In this document: piece by piece, positions 50,961-64,000 of the stretch
Layout: every line of letters begins with the position of its first letter
Position numbering within the stretch: the first letter of the stretch is position 1
Assembly (NCBI RefSeq): GCF_964340395.1
Contig: NC_135563.1
Coordinates: forward strand, 975,001 to 1,039,000
Direction: 5' to 3'
DNA length: 64,000 nt
From: Glandiceps talaboti
Lineage: Eukaryota > Hemichordata > Enteropneusta > Spengelidae
Notes under the pieces: model-generated
Told to the model about the DNA's origin: nothing
Databases searched by the model: none
The model's input: only the letters and a program-made list of their open reading frames with translations
Translations under genes and position numbers: made by a program

Positions 50961-52634
50961 TTATAATTATGTGATTTCTGTGTAGTTGCCACCATTTCAA
51001 AATTGCCATTTAATTTTAATGCATTCCTAGTATTGTCTATTACTACTATACAAGATCAGCTGTGTTATTTTCACTGTGTTAACTTTATGGACTGTCAATG
51101 CATGGACTGTGCATTTATGCTTTATTAAAACTTCTATATGCACTCCACTTCAGATGTATATTAATTGTTAATAAGTGCAATCTGGACATAATAAAAGTAC
51201 TATTATACAAATATTGTGATGTATGGATTGTGTACTTCATTTGTCTTAATAGCCACATTGAGTAAAGCCTAAAGGGGGCTAGGATTGAGAGTGTGTGTTC
51301 CAGTCATATCACCTACATACACAAGCCAATTCCATTCAAACTTGGCACAAAGGTATGTGCATGGCTATATTAAAATAAAACCCGATTTAAACTATGCCTC
51401 ACATAAGGGGCTAAACCATAGATTTTTAGGCCTACACACATTGTTGGAATGCCAAATTCTAAACTGTAGCTAGTGTACATGGTGTACTACTTAATTGGAA
51501 AATTAATTATATGAATATAAATATATGAAATTTGAAGTTTGCATAGTTAACATATTGTCTGATTATCACAAAATCATTAATTATGCAAATTAACCATATG
51601 GCCTATAATTTACATGACATGCACTTCTTTACCATGTACTAAATTGTCAAAGCTTGCATTCAAACGATATTGACTAAAAATAGCACCAATGGCGTTGTAG
51701 CACAACTGTATTTAGCTGTTGATATGGGCGTGGTCTTGTTGCTAGGCACATTTGCATACATTTTTGGAATCTTTATTAATTTGCCAGTCTGTATTCAAAC
51801 ACAGATTACATTTTGTTGTATTCATAAAAAAACCTTCTGAAATATGTTATATTTAAATACTAATTGTGTGCATATGCATAACGTATATCTAAGTCAGCAT
51901 GTACAATGCCCATACAGAACGCGTGCTACTCACTGAGGATTTGAACACAAAATATAATGGAGCATCTGTACTATCTCCGCCCAAGAATTAGACATCCAAG
52001 TTATAGACGTTCCATAAAGGAGGGTGATCATGAATATTCATAGAAATGAAAGTACCGTGTTGCTAGGCATATTTGCATACATTTTTGGAATCTTTATTAC
52101 TTGCCTGCCCTTCCCACTTTATATCTTTGTATTATAAACCATCATTTAGCTGTTGCTATGGATGGGTGTGGTCTTGATGCTAGGCATATTTGCATACATT
52201 TTTACCTTCCGTATTGGGGATGAAAAGTCTGTGTGTGTGTGTCACCATTTTCTCAAAATCGGCTGGCTCAATACAAAGGAAATTTGCTGCACTTGTTCTT
52301 TAGAGTAATGGTTAGAACTGAATAGATTTTTGTAAACATTCAATGAATATTAATGGACTATTTGCATAATTAATGATTTTCGGTAATTAGGCTATATTAA
52401 AAATACACCAAATTCAATATCATATGGTACATACATGGATGATATCAAAGTGTGTGTGTCATATAAAGTTTGACAACATAGCTTGTAGTTTTAATGACAC
52501 ATTTGCATATTTAATGATTTTCAGTAATTAGGCTATATCTTAAGAATACATTCATCAAATTGAATATAATTTGGTGCGTAATTAAACTCAAATAAAATAA
52601 AGGGCAGATATGCTGAAAAGCTTGTTGATGTAGC
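50961..52634. other. Non-coding sequence with repeat C and related fragments
   Basis: No gene is visible. About 52200-52620 resembles repeat C. A ~60-bp stretch with 'gctaggcatatttgcatac' occurs three times (51740, 52060, 52180). These look like decayed interspersed repeats. Confidence 0.6.
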
Positions 52635-54463
52635 TTTAAGTCACAGACATTGCACATAGTGTTAAATACAGCCGATATCTTTTATACCACAGACATTGCA
52701 CGTAGTGTTACATACAGCCGATATCTTTCAACCCAGACATTGCACCTAGTGTTAAATACAGTCGATATCTTTTAAACCACAGACATTGCACGTAGTGTTA
52801 CATACAGCCGATATCTTTTAAACCATGGACATTGCACGTAGTGTTACATACAGCCGATATCTTTTAAACCACAGACATTGCATGCAGTGTTAAATACAGC
52901 CAATATCTTTCAACCACAGACATTGCACGTAGTGTTACATACAGCCGATATCATTAAACCACAGACATTGCATGTAGTGTTACATACAGCCGATATCTTT
53001 TAAACCACAGACATTGCACGTAGTGTTAAATACAGCCGATATCTTTTAAACCACAGACATTGCACGTAGTGTTACATACAGCCAATATCTTTCACCCACG
53101 GAAATTGCACGTAGTGTTACATACAGCCGATATCTTTTAAACCACAGACATTGCATGTAGTGTTACATACAGCTGATATCTCTTAAACCACAGACATTGC
53201 ACGTAGTGTTACATACAGCTGATATCTCTTAAACCACAGACATTGCACGTAGTGTTACATACAGCCGATATCTTTTAAACCACAGACATTGCACGTAGTG
53301 TTACATACAGCCGATATCTTTCAAACCACGGAAATTGCACGTAGTGTTACATACAGCCGATATCTTTTAAACCACAGACATTGCACGTAGTGTTAAATAC
53401 AGCCGATATCTTTCAAACCACGGAAATTGCACGTAGTGTTAAATACAGCCGATATCTTTTAAACCACAGACATTGCATGTAGTGTTACATACAGCCGATA
53501 TCTTTTAAACCACAGACATTGCATGTAGTGTTACATACACCCGATATCTTTTAAACCACAGACATTGTACGTAGTGTTAAATACAGCCAATATCTTTCAA
53601 CCCACAGACATTGCACGTAGTGTTACATACAGCTGATATCTTTAAACCACAGACATTGCATGTAGTGTTAAATACAGCCAACAATATCTTTCAACCCACA
53701 GACATTGCACGTAGTGTTACATACAGCTGATAACTCTTAAACCACAGACATTGCACGTAGTGTTACATACAGCTGATATCTTTTAAACCACAGACATTGC
53801 ACGTAGTGTTACATACAGCTGATATCTCTTAAACCACAGACATTGCACGCAGTGTTAAATACAGCCAATATCTTTCAAACCACGGAAATTGCACGTAGTG
53901 TTACATACAGCCGATATCTTTTAAACCACAGACATTGCATGTAGTGTTACACACAGCCGATATCTTTTAAACCACAGACATTGCATGTAGTGTTACATAC
54001 ACCCGATATCTTTTAAACCACAGACATTGTACGTAGTGTTAAATACAGCCAATATCTTTCAACCCACAGACATTGCATGTAGTGTTACATACAGCTGATA
54101 TCTTTTAAACCACAGACATTGCATGTAGTGTTACACACAGCCGATATCTTTTAAACCACAGACATTGCATGTAGTGTTACATACAGCCGATATCTTTAAA
54201 CCACAGACATTGCACGTAGTGTTAAATACAGCCAATATCTTTCAACCCACAGACATTGCATGTAGTGTTAAATACAGCCAATATCTTTCAACCCACGGAA
54301 ATTGCACGTATAGTGTTAAATACAGCCGATATCTTTTAAACCACAGACATTGCACGTAGTGTTAAATACAGCCGATATCTTTCACCCACAGACATTGCAC
54401 GTAGTGTTAAATACAGCCGATATCTTTCATATCTTGTACATTGCGTGTAGTGTTAAATGCAAA
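52635..54463 (+). repeat. 46-bp minisatellite
   Basis: About 39-40 units of TTTTAAACCACAGACATTGC, ACGTAGTGTTACATACAG and CCGATATC. There are many variants (ATGTAG, TTAAATAC, AGCTGATATC) and a few small length changes. No coding potential. Confidence 0.95.
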
Positions 54464-54993
54464 TAAAAGGTGATCCATAAATGAAAAGGTAATCAAGAGT
54501 ATTTGACAATGTATTTTTGAAGCTAATACAACTTTAAACCATTGATAGCTACATTCTGTTTGTAAGACTTAAACTAATTGAACAGGCATCATTTGAACAA
54601 AAAGACATTGATACTAATTGAAATGTCTATATCGTAAGATGTACAAGTCTTGTTAAATTTGACCTTGACCTTCTTATATCAAATCATACAATGTCTTCAT
54701 ATCAATACCATTTCTTATACAGTGACATTTACTCATACACTTCATGGTTTTACCGCTTTCTGCATACATGTACAAAAAAAGTCACGTATTCAAACACTTT
54801 ATGCTAAACCATTCTGATTTGTGCATGCAACATATATTCAAACAATTAATTTCAGGACTAAAACATCTGAGCACTAGTGAACCACTCCTTTGAACCTCAG
54901 TTCAGTTGTGCTAAAAAGTACTTTATTTACACATCAAATATTAATGATATAAGTAAATACAAAGTACATTTCACTAGGTGGTTTTCATGAAAG
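54464..54993. other. Non-coding sequence with a repeat B end
   Basis: No gene is visible. At 54893-54917 there is GAACCTCAGTTCAGTTGTGC followed by TAAAAA, the reverse complement of the repeat B start. Only the terminus is recognised. Confidence 0.6.
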
Positions 54994-55804
54994 TATAAAT
55001 GATTCTATTGTGGTACTGTGCTATATCATAATGGTGCATAAATGGTTCTATTGTGGTACTGAGCTATATCATAATGGTGCATAAATGGTTCTATTGTGGT
55101 ACTGTGCTATATCATAATGGTGCATAAATGGTTCTATTGTGGTACTGTGCTATATCATAATGGTGCATAAATGGTTCTATTGTGGTACTGTGCTATATCA
55201 TAATGGTGCATAAATGGTTCTATTGTGGTACTGTGCTATATCATAATGGTGCATAAATGGTTCTATTGTGGTACTGTGCTATATCATAATGGTGCATAAA
55301 TGGTTCTATTGTTGTACTATGCTATATCATAATGGTGCATAAATGGTTCTATTGTGGTACTGTGCTATATCATAATGGTGCATAAATGGTTCTATTGTGG
55401 TACTGTGCTATATCATAATGGTGCATAAATGGTTCTATTGTGGTACTGTGCTATATCATAATGGTGCATAAATGGTTCTATTGTGGTACTGTGCTATATC
55501 ATAATGGTGCATAAATGGTTCTATTGTGGTACTGTGCTATATCATAATGGTGCATAAATGGTTCTATTGTGGTACTATGCTATATCATAATGGTGCAAAA
55601 ATGGTTCTATTGTGGTACTGTGATATATCATAATGGTGCATAAATGGTTCTGTCTGTTGTGGTACTGAGCTATATCATAATGGTGCATAAATGGTTCTAT
55701 TGTGGTACTGTGCTATATCATAATGGTGCATAAATGATTCTGTTGTGGTACTGTGCTATATCATAATGGTGCATAAATAGTTCTGTTGTGGTACTGTACT
55801 ATAC
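54994..55804 (+). repeat. 43-bp minisatellite
   Basis: About 18-19 units of GCATAAATGGTTCTATTGTG, GTACTGTGCTATATC and ATAATGGT. Most units are identical, suggesting recent spread. Confidence 0.95.
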
Positions 55805-55829
55805 ACTGGTCCAGTCCGGATGAATGAAT

Positions 55830-55909
55830 GATTGGTAAGGTATCCAGCTTGCTAAGTCACACCGATTGGTAAGTTATCCAGCTTGCTAAGTCACACCGAT
55901 TGGTAAGTC
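55830..55909 (+). repeat. 34-bp tandem repeat
   Basis: Two units and a partial third of GATTGGTAAGTTATCCAGC and TTGCTAAGTCACACC. Confidence 0.9.
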
Positions 55910-56054
55910 CTGTATGTAACCAAAAACATCGTATGAGAAATATATATCATTTTTGATAATCATGAATTTCAAATTTCTCCCCCCCAAGGATTATGGTGAG
56001 GTCCATGACACACGTATCTTTGGTTGTATCTATAGATTATAAATGTTTGAAATC

Positions 56055-59000
56055 ATACTGACATGCAATATCTGGTACCACGGTAACAAGACACTGACAT
56101 GCAATATCTGGTACCACGGTAACAAGACACTGACATGCAATATCTGGTACCACGGTAACAAGACATTGACATACAATATCTGGTACCATGGTAACAAGAC
56201 ACTGACATGCAATATCTGGTACCACGGTAACAAGACACTGACATACAATATCTGGTACCACGGTAACAAGACACTGACATGCAATATCTGGTACCACGGT
56301 AACAAGACACTGACATGCAATATCTGGTACCACGGTAACAAGACACTGACATGCAATATCTGGTACCAAGGCAACAAGACACTGACATACAATAGCTGGT
56401 ACCATGGCAACAAGACATTGACATACAATATCTGGTACCACGGCAACGAGACACTGACATACAATATCTGGTACAACGGCAACAAGACACTGACATGCAA
56501 TATCTGGTACCACGGCAACAAGACACTGACATCCAATATCTGGTACCATGGCAACAAGATACATACATGCAATATCTGGTACCACGGCAACAAGACATTG
56601 ACATACAATACATGGTACCATGGCAACAAGACATTGACATACAATACATGGTACCATGGCAACAAGACATTGACATGCAATATCTGGTACCATGGCAACA
56701 AGATACTGACATGCAATATCTGGTACCACGGCAACAAGACATTGACATACAATACATGGTACCATGGCAACAAGACATTGACATACAATACATGGTACCA
56801 TGGCAACAAGACATTGACATGCAATATCTGGTACCACGGTAACAAGACACTGACATGCAATATCTGGTACCACGGCAACAAGACACAGACATACAATATC
56901 TGGTACCATGGCAATAAGACACTGACATGCAATATCTGGTACCATGGCAACAAGACATTGACATGCAATATCTGGTACCATGGCAACAACATACTGACAT
57001 GCAATATCTGGTACCACGGTAACAAGACATTGGCATGCAATATCTGGTACCATGGCAACAAGACATTGACATACAATACATGGTACCATGGCAACAAGAC
57101 ATTGACATGCAATATCTGGTACCACGGTAACAAGACACTGACATGCAATATCTGGTGCCACGGCAACAAGACACAGACATACAATATCTGGTACCATGGC
57201 AATAAGACACTGACATGCAATACCTGGTACCATGGCAACAAGACATTGACATGCAATATCTGGTACCACGGCAACAAGACACTGGCATGCAATATCTGGT
57301 ACCATGGTAACAAGACACTGACATGCAATATCTGGTACCATGGCAACAAGACACTGACATGCAATATCTGGTACCACGGCAACAAGACACTGACATGCAA
57401 TATCTGGTACCACGGCAACAAGACACTGGCATGCAATATCTGGTACCATGGTAACAAGACACTGACATGCAATATCTGGTACCATGGCAACAAGACACTG
57501 ACATGCAATATCTGGTACCATGGCAACAAGACACTGACATGCAATATCTGGTACCACGGCAACAAGACACTGGCATGCAATATCTGGTACCATGGTAACA
57601 AGACACTGACATGCACTGCCTGGTACCAATGCAACAAGACACTGACATGCAATATCTGGTACCTCGGCAACAAGACACTGACATGCAATATCTGGTACCA
57701 TGGTAACAAGACACTGACATGCAATATCTGGTACCTCGGCAACAAGACACTGACATGCAATATCTGGTACCATGGTAACAAGACACTGACATGCAATATC
57801 TGGTACCTCGGCAACAAGACACTGACATGCAATATCTGTACCTCGGCAACAAGACACTGACATGCAATATCTGGTACCATGGCAACTAGACACTGACATG
57901 CAATATCTGGTACCATGGTAACAAGACACTGACATGCAATATCTGGTACCTCGGCAACAAGACACTGACATGCAATATCTCGTACCTCGGCAACAAGACA
58001 CTGACATGCAATATCTGGTACCATGGCAACTAGACACTGACATGCAATATCTGGTACCATGGCAACAAGACACTGACATGCAAAATCTGGTACCATGGCA
58101 ACTAGACACATACATGCAATATCTGGTACAACGGCAACAAGACACTGGCATGCAATATCTGGTACCATGGTAACAAGACACTGACATGCAATACCTGGTA
58201 CCTCGGCAACAAGACACTGGCATGCAATATCTGGTACCTCGGCAACAAGACATTGACATGCAATATCTGGTACCATGGCAACAAGACACTGACATGCAAT
58301 ATCTGGTACCTCGGCAACAAGACACTGACATGCAATATCTGGTACCACGGCAACAAGACACTGACATGCAATATCTGGTACCAAGGCAACAAGACACTGA
58401 CATACAATAGCTGGTACCATGGCAACAAGACATTGACATACAATATCTGGTACCACGGCAACGAGACACTGACATACAATATCTGGTACAACGGCAACAA
58501 GACACTGACATGCAATATCTGGTACCACGGCAACAAGACACTGACATCCAATATCTGGTACCATGGCAACAAGATACATACATGCAATATCTGGTACCAC
58601 GGCAACAAGACATTGACATACAATACATGGTACCATGGCAACAAGACATTGACATACAATACATGGTACCATGGCAACAAGACATTGACATGCAATATCT
58701 GGTACCATGGCAACAAGATACTGACATGCAATATCTGGTACCACGGCAACAAGACATTGACATACAATACATGGTACCATGGCAACAAGACATTGACATA
58801 CAATACATGGTACCATGGCAACAAGACATTGACATGCAATATCTGGTACCACGGTAACAAGACACTGACATGCAATATCTGGTACCACGGCAACAAGACA
58901 CAGACATACAATATCTGGTACCATGGCAATAAGACACTGACATGCAATATCTGGTACCATGGCAACAAGACATTGACATGCAATATCTGGTACCATGGCA

Positions 59001-60680
59001 ACAACATACTGACATGCAATATCTGGTACCACGGTAACAAGACATTGGCATGCAATATCTGGTACCATGGCAACAAGACATTGACATACAATACATGGTA
59101 CCATGGCAACAAGACATTGACATGCAATATCTGGTACCACGGTAACAAGACACTGACATGCAATATCTGGTGCCACGGCAACAAGACACAGACATACAAT
59201 ATCTGGTACCATGGCAATAAGACACTGACATGCAATACCTGGTACCATGGCAACAAGACATTGACATGCAATATCTGGTACCACGGCAACAAGACACTGG
59301 CATGCAATATCTGGTACCATGGTAACAAGACACTGACATGCAATATCTGGTACCATGGCAACAAGACACTGACATGCAATATCTGGTACCACGGCAACAA
59401 GACACTGACATGCAATATCTGGTACCACGGCAACAAGACACTGGCATGCAATATCTGGTACCATGGTAACAAGACACTGACATGCAATATCTGGTACCAT
59501 GGCAACAAGACACTGACATGCAATATCTGGTACCATGGCAACAAGACACTGACATGCAATATCTGGTACCACGGCAACAAGACACTGGCATGCAATATCT
59601 GGTACCATGGTAACAAGACACTGACATGCACTGCCTGGTACCAATGCAACAAGACACTGACATGCAATATCTGGTACCTCGGCAACAAGACACTGACATG
59701 CAATATCTGGTACCATGGTAACAAGACACTGACATGCAATATCTGGTACCTCGGCAACAAGACACTGACATGCAATATCTGGTACCATGGTAACAAGACA
59801 CTGACATGCAATATCTGGTACCTCGGCAACAAGACACTGACATGCAATATCTGTACCTCGGCAACAAGACACTGACATGCAATATCTGGTACCATGGCAA
59901 CTAGACACTGACATGCAATATCTGGTACCATGGTAACAAGACACTGACATGCAATATCTGGTACCTCGGCAACAAGACACTGACATGCAATATCTCGTAC
60001 CTCGGCAACAAGACACTGACATGCAATATCTGGTACCATGGCAACTAGACACTGACATGCAATATCTGGTACCATGGCAACAAGACACTGACATGCAAAA
60101 TCTGGTACCATGGCAACTAGACACATACATGCAATATCTGGTACAACGGCAACAAGACACTGGCATGCAATATCTGGTACCATGGTAACAAGACACTGAC
60201 ATGCAATACCTGGTACCTCGGCAACAAGACACTGGCATGCAATATTTGGTACCTCGGCAACAAGACATTGACATGCAATATCTGGTACCATGGCAACAAG
60301 ACACTGACATGCAATATCTGGTACCTCGGCAACAAGACACTGACATGCAATATCTGGTACCACGGCAACAAGACACTGACATGCAATATCTGGTACCACG
60401 GCAACAAGACACTGGCATGCAATATCTGGTACCATGGTAACAAGACACTGACATGCAATACCTGGTACCAATGCAACAAGACACTGGCATGCAATATCTG
60501 GTACCTCGGCAACAAGACACTGACATGCAAAATCTGGTACCATGGTAACAAGACACTGACATGCAATATCTGATACCACTGCAACAAGAGATTGACATGC
60601 AACATCTGGTACCATGGCAACAATACACTGACATGCACTATCTGATACCTCGGCAACAATACATTGGCATGCAATATCTG
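56055..60680 (+). repeat. 36-bp minisatellite with 2-kb duplication
   Basis: About 128 units of ACATGCAATATCTGGTACC, ATGGCAACAAGACACTG. The period is a multiple of three and most frames lack stops, so very long open frames (up to 1,534 codons minus strand, 605 plus strand) appear in several frames at once; none looks like a real gene. Rare variants such as 'catacaatagctggtacc' (56385, 58400) and 'tgcactgcctggtaccaat' (57612, 59627) recur exactly 2,015 bp apart, showing that about 56340-58350 was duplicated to about 58355-60365. Confidence 0.96.
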
Positions 60681-62065
60681 TAGTCAGGACGCCAAGGTCC
60701 AAAAGTGGCTTAAAACAAGAGTTACCTTACATTGTTTGAAGTACAATTTTTGACATCATATTTGGTAATATCTAATAATATCTGGGCCATCAGAAAACTG
60801 ATGTTCCCCTCTGGACTCTCTTGCGCAAACTCACAGGAGGCAGTTTCCATGGTAACAGTGACATTATTTTGAAGGATGCTAAACATTACAAAACGTCATA
60901 TCTCAGGCTCCAGAAGTGCTATAATCATAATCAAAGTATGTGTATATATATATGTTTGGGGAGACGGGCAAATCATTGAAATGACATTTCCGATCAAAGT
61001 TCAAAGTCATAGTGAAAATTCAAGGTCATCTTATTTTTTCTATATTTTTATTAAAACTCTGGCGGAAAGTTTTATATAACTAATATTAGACATAGTTGTT
61101 ATCTCTGAAAATCAGTCACAAAATAGCAAATGATATTGTCTTTCAGGAAAAATACAGTAAAAGCCTATTTGGAGATGCTTTATTACAAAATCCTGTTACC
61201 AAGACAACTGATATCAAGATCCGCAATTATGAAAAAATATGACAATACTGAACATCTCAAGGTCCCAAAGTGCTATAGATTTGACCGAACTGTACATGGG
61301 TTTTAGGGGACAGGCAACTCACTGAACACACAATCTTTTTTATCCAAGGTCAAGGTCATTGTCAAAATTCAAGGTCACCTTAATTTTTCAGTTTTTATCA
61401 ACAAATCACCGAAACATTACAATAATTACAATTAAAGATAATGTTATATGCTACAAAACGATCATAATAGAAAGACAATGGCAAAAATATATTGGACGTT
61501 GCTTTGAAATTACACAAATGAAATTACCAGGTCAACAAAATGATGTTACCTCGTCAACTGATTAGATATCTTGAATAATTCTCAAATAGTTTAATGCTGT
61601 ATATCTTGGTGTCTGAAAGAGCTATGAGTATGATGCAATTGTCCTTAAATTGGTTTTGAGGGATGGGCTACACATTGTTATGTGATATTTTACGTATAAG
61701 GTCAAAGTCAAACCTGAGGGCAGGCGTTTCATGGGGGGGGGGTTATACAGTAATATGAAAATGTTTAGTACTGGCATATTACCGCTGAGGAAGAAACATC
61801 ACAACTCCTATCAGATATCGTTGCTTAAATGGCTACAAATTCAACGTAGAAGAGGAATCACGACTAAACTTGAAATTAATCACCCAGTACGGGTAAATAA
61901 AGAGAAAACCATATTTCAGAAACAACTTATTACTGCAAGGGAAGAGATCTACTAAACACAGCAGACATAACTAACAAAATTATTCAAAGAAATTTGCTTG
62001 TTAGAACAAAACAAAACATAATTAATAATAATAATATAATGTAACAAGTCCTTTAAAATGACATA
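60681..62065. other. Non-coding sequence with loose ~360-bp repeats
   Basis: Three related segments start near 60895, 61255 and 61600. Each has 'agtgctata', then 'gggcaa/gggctac', then 'caaagtcaaggtca'-type blocks. They look like a decayed tandem repeat or element. No gene. Confidence 0.5.
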
Positions 62066-62794
62066 GTCCCCGCTATGATTGGGTTTTAAGGAACTGGCAG
62101 TTTATGTTGTCATTTTCAAACCTGGTTAATGCCAGGCAGCCATATTGGATTGTATCATGATGAAAATGGATATGCACATGTATGTCACAGAACACTGTCC
62201 TAATACCAACTTTGAACGAGATCTGTTCAAGCATGTCTGAGTTATGGCTTTGGACATGGAAAATTCTCAAACAAAATGGCTGCCAGGCAGCCATATCGGA
62301 TTGTATCACGACGAAAATGGATATGCACATGTATGTCATAGAACACTGTGCTAATACCAACTTTGAATGAGATCTGTTCAAGCATGTCTGAGTTATGGCT
62401 TTGGATGGACATGGAAAATTCGCAAACAAAATGGCTGCCAGGCAGCCATACTGGATTGTATCACGACGAAAATGGATATGCACATGTATGTCATAGAACA
62501 CTGTGCTAATACCAACTTTAAATGAGATCTGTTCAAGCATGTCTGAGTTATGGCTTTGGACATGGAAAATTCGCAAACAAAATGGCTGCTAGGCGGCCAT
62601 ATTGGATCGTATCATAAAACAAATTGACGTGCATATGTATGCAATAGTATGTTGCCCCTGTACCAAGTTTGAAAAAAATCGGTCCAGGCATCTCCAAGAA
62701 ACGGCTGCAGACGGACGGATGGACACACAGACGCACACACGGACAGACGGAACCCAATCCATAAGTCCCCGTCCAGACTTCGTCCGGTGGGGAC
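62066..62794 (-). mobile_element. Repeat A, complete copy
   Basis: 729 bp in the opposite direction to the copy at 34925, from GTCCCCGCTATG to GGTGGGGAC, with TA on both sides (62064-62065 and 62795-62796). It has about three internal ~150-bp units. The 167-codon minus-strand frame inside it arises from these repeats and shows no known domain. Confidence 0.82.
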
Positions 62795-63099
62795 TAATAA
62801 TATATAACTTTATTGCCATTTGCATAAATTGCATTGGAAATTGGTTTTTCATGTGCACTAATAAAAAGAGGTAAATGAATTTGAAAACTAAAGATTGGAA
62901 AGAAAACAATAATTGAATAAAACATTGGAAAGCAAATACAAGTGACATATAAAAGCAATAGATAAAATTGATGTAACACATCAAACGATTTAAAATACAC
63001 ATGACGCTAAAGATACAAATGCAGAGACAAATAATATGAAACTAAAACAAATGGTAAAATATCCTAGGACTGGTTTAAAATGCGAATTGCAGATGGATA
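62795..63099. other. Non-coding sequence
   Basis: No feature is recognised. Confidence 0.55.
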
Positions 63100-64000
63100 A
63101 CATAACATAATATAACATAACATAACATAACATAAAACTTTATTGAGTCCCTTTTAGGGTAATTGAGTTATCTGCTACAAAAGATTATTTAAAAAAAAAG
63201 AGTAAAATGTACATACAGTGTTGTTATGAATAATATAATCTAAAACAATATGTGTAGAAATTAAAAGAAATATAAATACATTAACAATACAGACCAAAAC
63301 ACATTAAAATAGATTCACTAGTTTCTATTAAAAGTTTTGTTATAAAGGAGTGTGATGACTTGAGGTATAAATGAATTATGATAACGGGTAGTACAAGAAG
63401 CTAACTGTCTAAATCTACCACTCCTATCAATTCTCCTGACATTGATTTCCTTTCTCAGTGGGTTTGTTTCATCCCTCATTATGTGCAACACTTTGTCTGC
63501 CATTCGCTCGTGTAAGACTTCATCCATGTTTCTTTCCAATGACATTTCCTGTTTTACTGATTAATTTATCTAACCTCTTCTTATTTTGTTGTGTAATATT
63601 TCCACCCCAGCAAACTATGCAGTAACTTATAACACCTATTTATGACAGCTCCATAAAACAAAGAAAGTATAATATACCTTATCCTGATTAACATTAAAAG
63701 ACCGCAACTTTCTTAAACAGTACAACCTAGAGTTGAGCTTCTTGGAAAGAATATCAATATGGTGTTGCCAATTTAGTTTGCGGTCTAAGCCAAGCCCCAA
63801 GTACTGATAATTGTCAACTTTGGCTACCTCAACACCCTTGATCAAGACTAAGCTGGGATCACCCCGCCTTTTGCGAAAATCATTTTTACCATTTCCTTGG
63901 TCTTAGCAACATTTAATATTAGGTGGTTTTGGTCACAATATTCAACAAAGCGATCTATTTGATGAAGGTAGTTGGTGTCATCATCATCATCATCATCTAG
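63100..64000 (-). mobile_element. LINE 3' end, continuing past the window
   Basis: A minus-strand non-LTR element whose 3' tail is a (CATAA)n tract at 63100-63138. Coding pieces run from 64000 leftwards to about 63318. The 5' part, including the RT core, lies beyond the window. Confidence 0.8.
63318..64000 (-). pseudogene. LINE RT thumb/C-terminal fragment
   Basis: Translation from the right edge gives TNYLHQIDRFVEYCDQNHL followed by LNVAKTKEM, the usual stretch after the RT active site. A frame change follows, then GVEVAKVDNYQYLGLGLDRK and LNWQHHIDILSKKLNSRLYC in 63845-63636. A last piece (63545-63318) has DKVLHIMRDETNPL and RSGRFRQLASCTTRYHNSF. These follow the plan of LINEs with the 'YLG..D..L.W..HI' motif. 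Frames are broken between the pieces. Confidence 0.82.

Noticed and set aside
56030-60702. Open frames of 1,534, 1,287, 866, 610, 605 and 540 codons on both strands, rich in Cys
   Set aside because: All lie in the 36-bp array. The period is a multiple of three and the unit lacks stops in several frames, so long frames arise automatically. No start context, no domain, and the frames overlap on both strands.
62073-62576. 167-codon frame on the minus strand, and similar frames at 34906-35737
   Set aside because: They come from the ~150-bp internal units of repeat A. The copies keep no common reading frame and show no known domain.

Overview
This is animal nuclear DNA, very probably from a marine invertebrate. 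It is AT-rich and intron-rich, and it is full of non-LTR retrotransposons, DNA transposons and minisatellites. I see no bacterial-style operons, rRNA, tRNA or CRISPR. Repeat types such as the 'agtccccgccggacgaag' family make me think of an invertebrate deuterostome (amphioxus or hemichordate), but that is an impression, not a demonstration.

The one host gene I can support lies on the + strand. It is the 3' part of a type II phosphatidylinositol 4-kinase gene. Six exons (8339-8470, 8731-8884, 34068-34235, 39292-39425, 43760-43819, 46453-46629) join in frame to 274 codons plus a stop and cover the catalytic half of the enzyme up to its C terminus. The exons for the N terminus and the ATP-binding lysine must lie left of the window.

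Layout: 1-883 no gene; 884-6085 a decayed CR1/L2-type LINE (minus strand) split by a hAT-like DNA transposon (3407-5130); 6611-7536 a broken DIRS-type reverse transcriptase; 8339-46629 the kinase gene; 46630-64000 the 3' flank, made of minisatellites, dispersed repeats and, at the right edge, another LINE.

The most striking structure is the 25.2-kb intron 8885-34067, which interrupts the kinase catalytic loop. It starts with a minisatellite whose 44-45-bp unit is a copy of the exon-intron junction itself: the last ~21 coding bases plus the first ~23 intron bases, including the GTAAGT donor. About 105 units lie in the first block, and roughly 140 in total once later insertions are removed. The same intron ends with nine 32-bp units, each carrying a copy of the 3' splice site; the last is the real acceptor. 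So both splice sites of one intron have been tandemly amplified. Many donor units carry a G-to-T change that destroys the GT and also creates TTAA. Mobile elements with TTAA target sites have inserted into the array, cutting it into blocks.

Other arrays have periods of 28, 64, 30, 40, 46, 43, 34 and 36 bp. The 36-bp array (56055-60680) contains a near-perfect 2,015-bp duplication and gives spurious open frames of up to 1,534 codons. Because many periods are multiples of three or lack stops, most long open frames in the window are artefacts.
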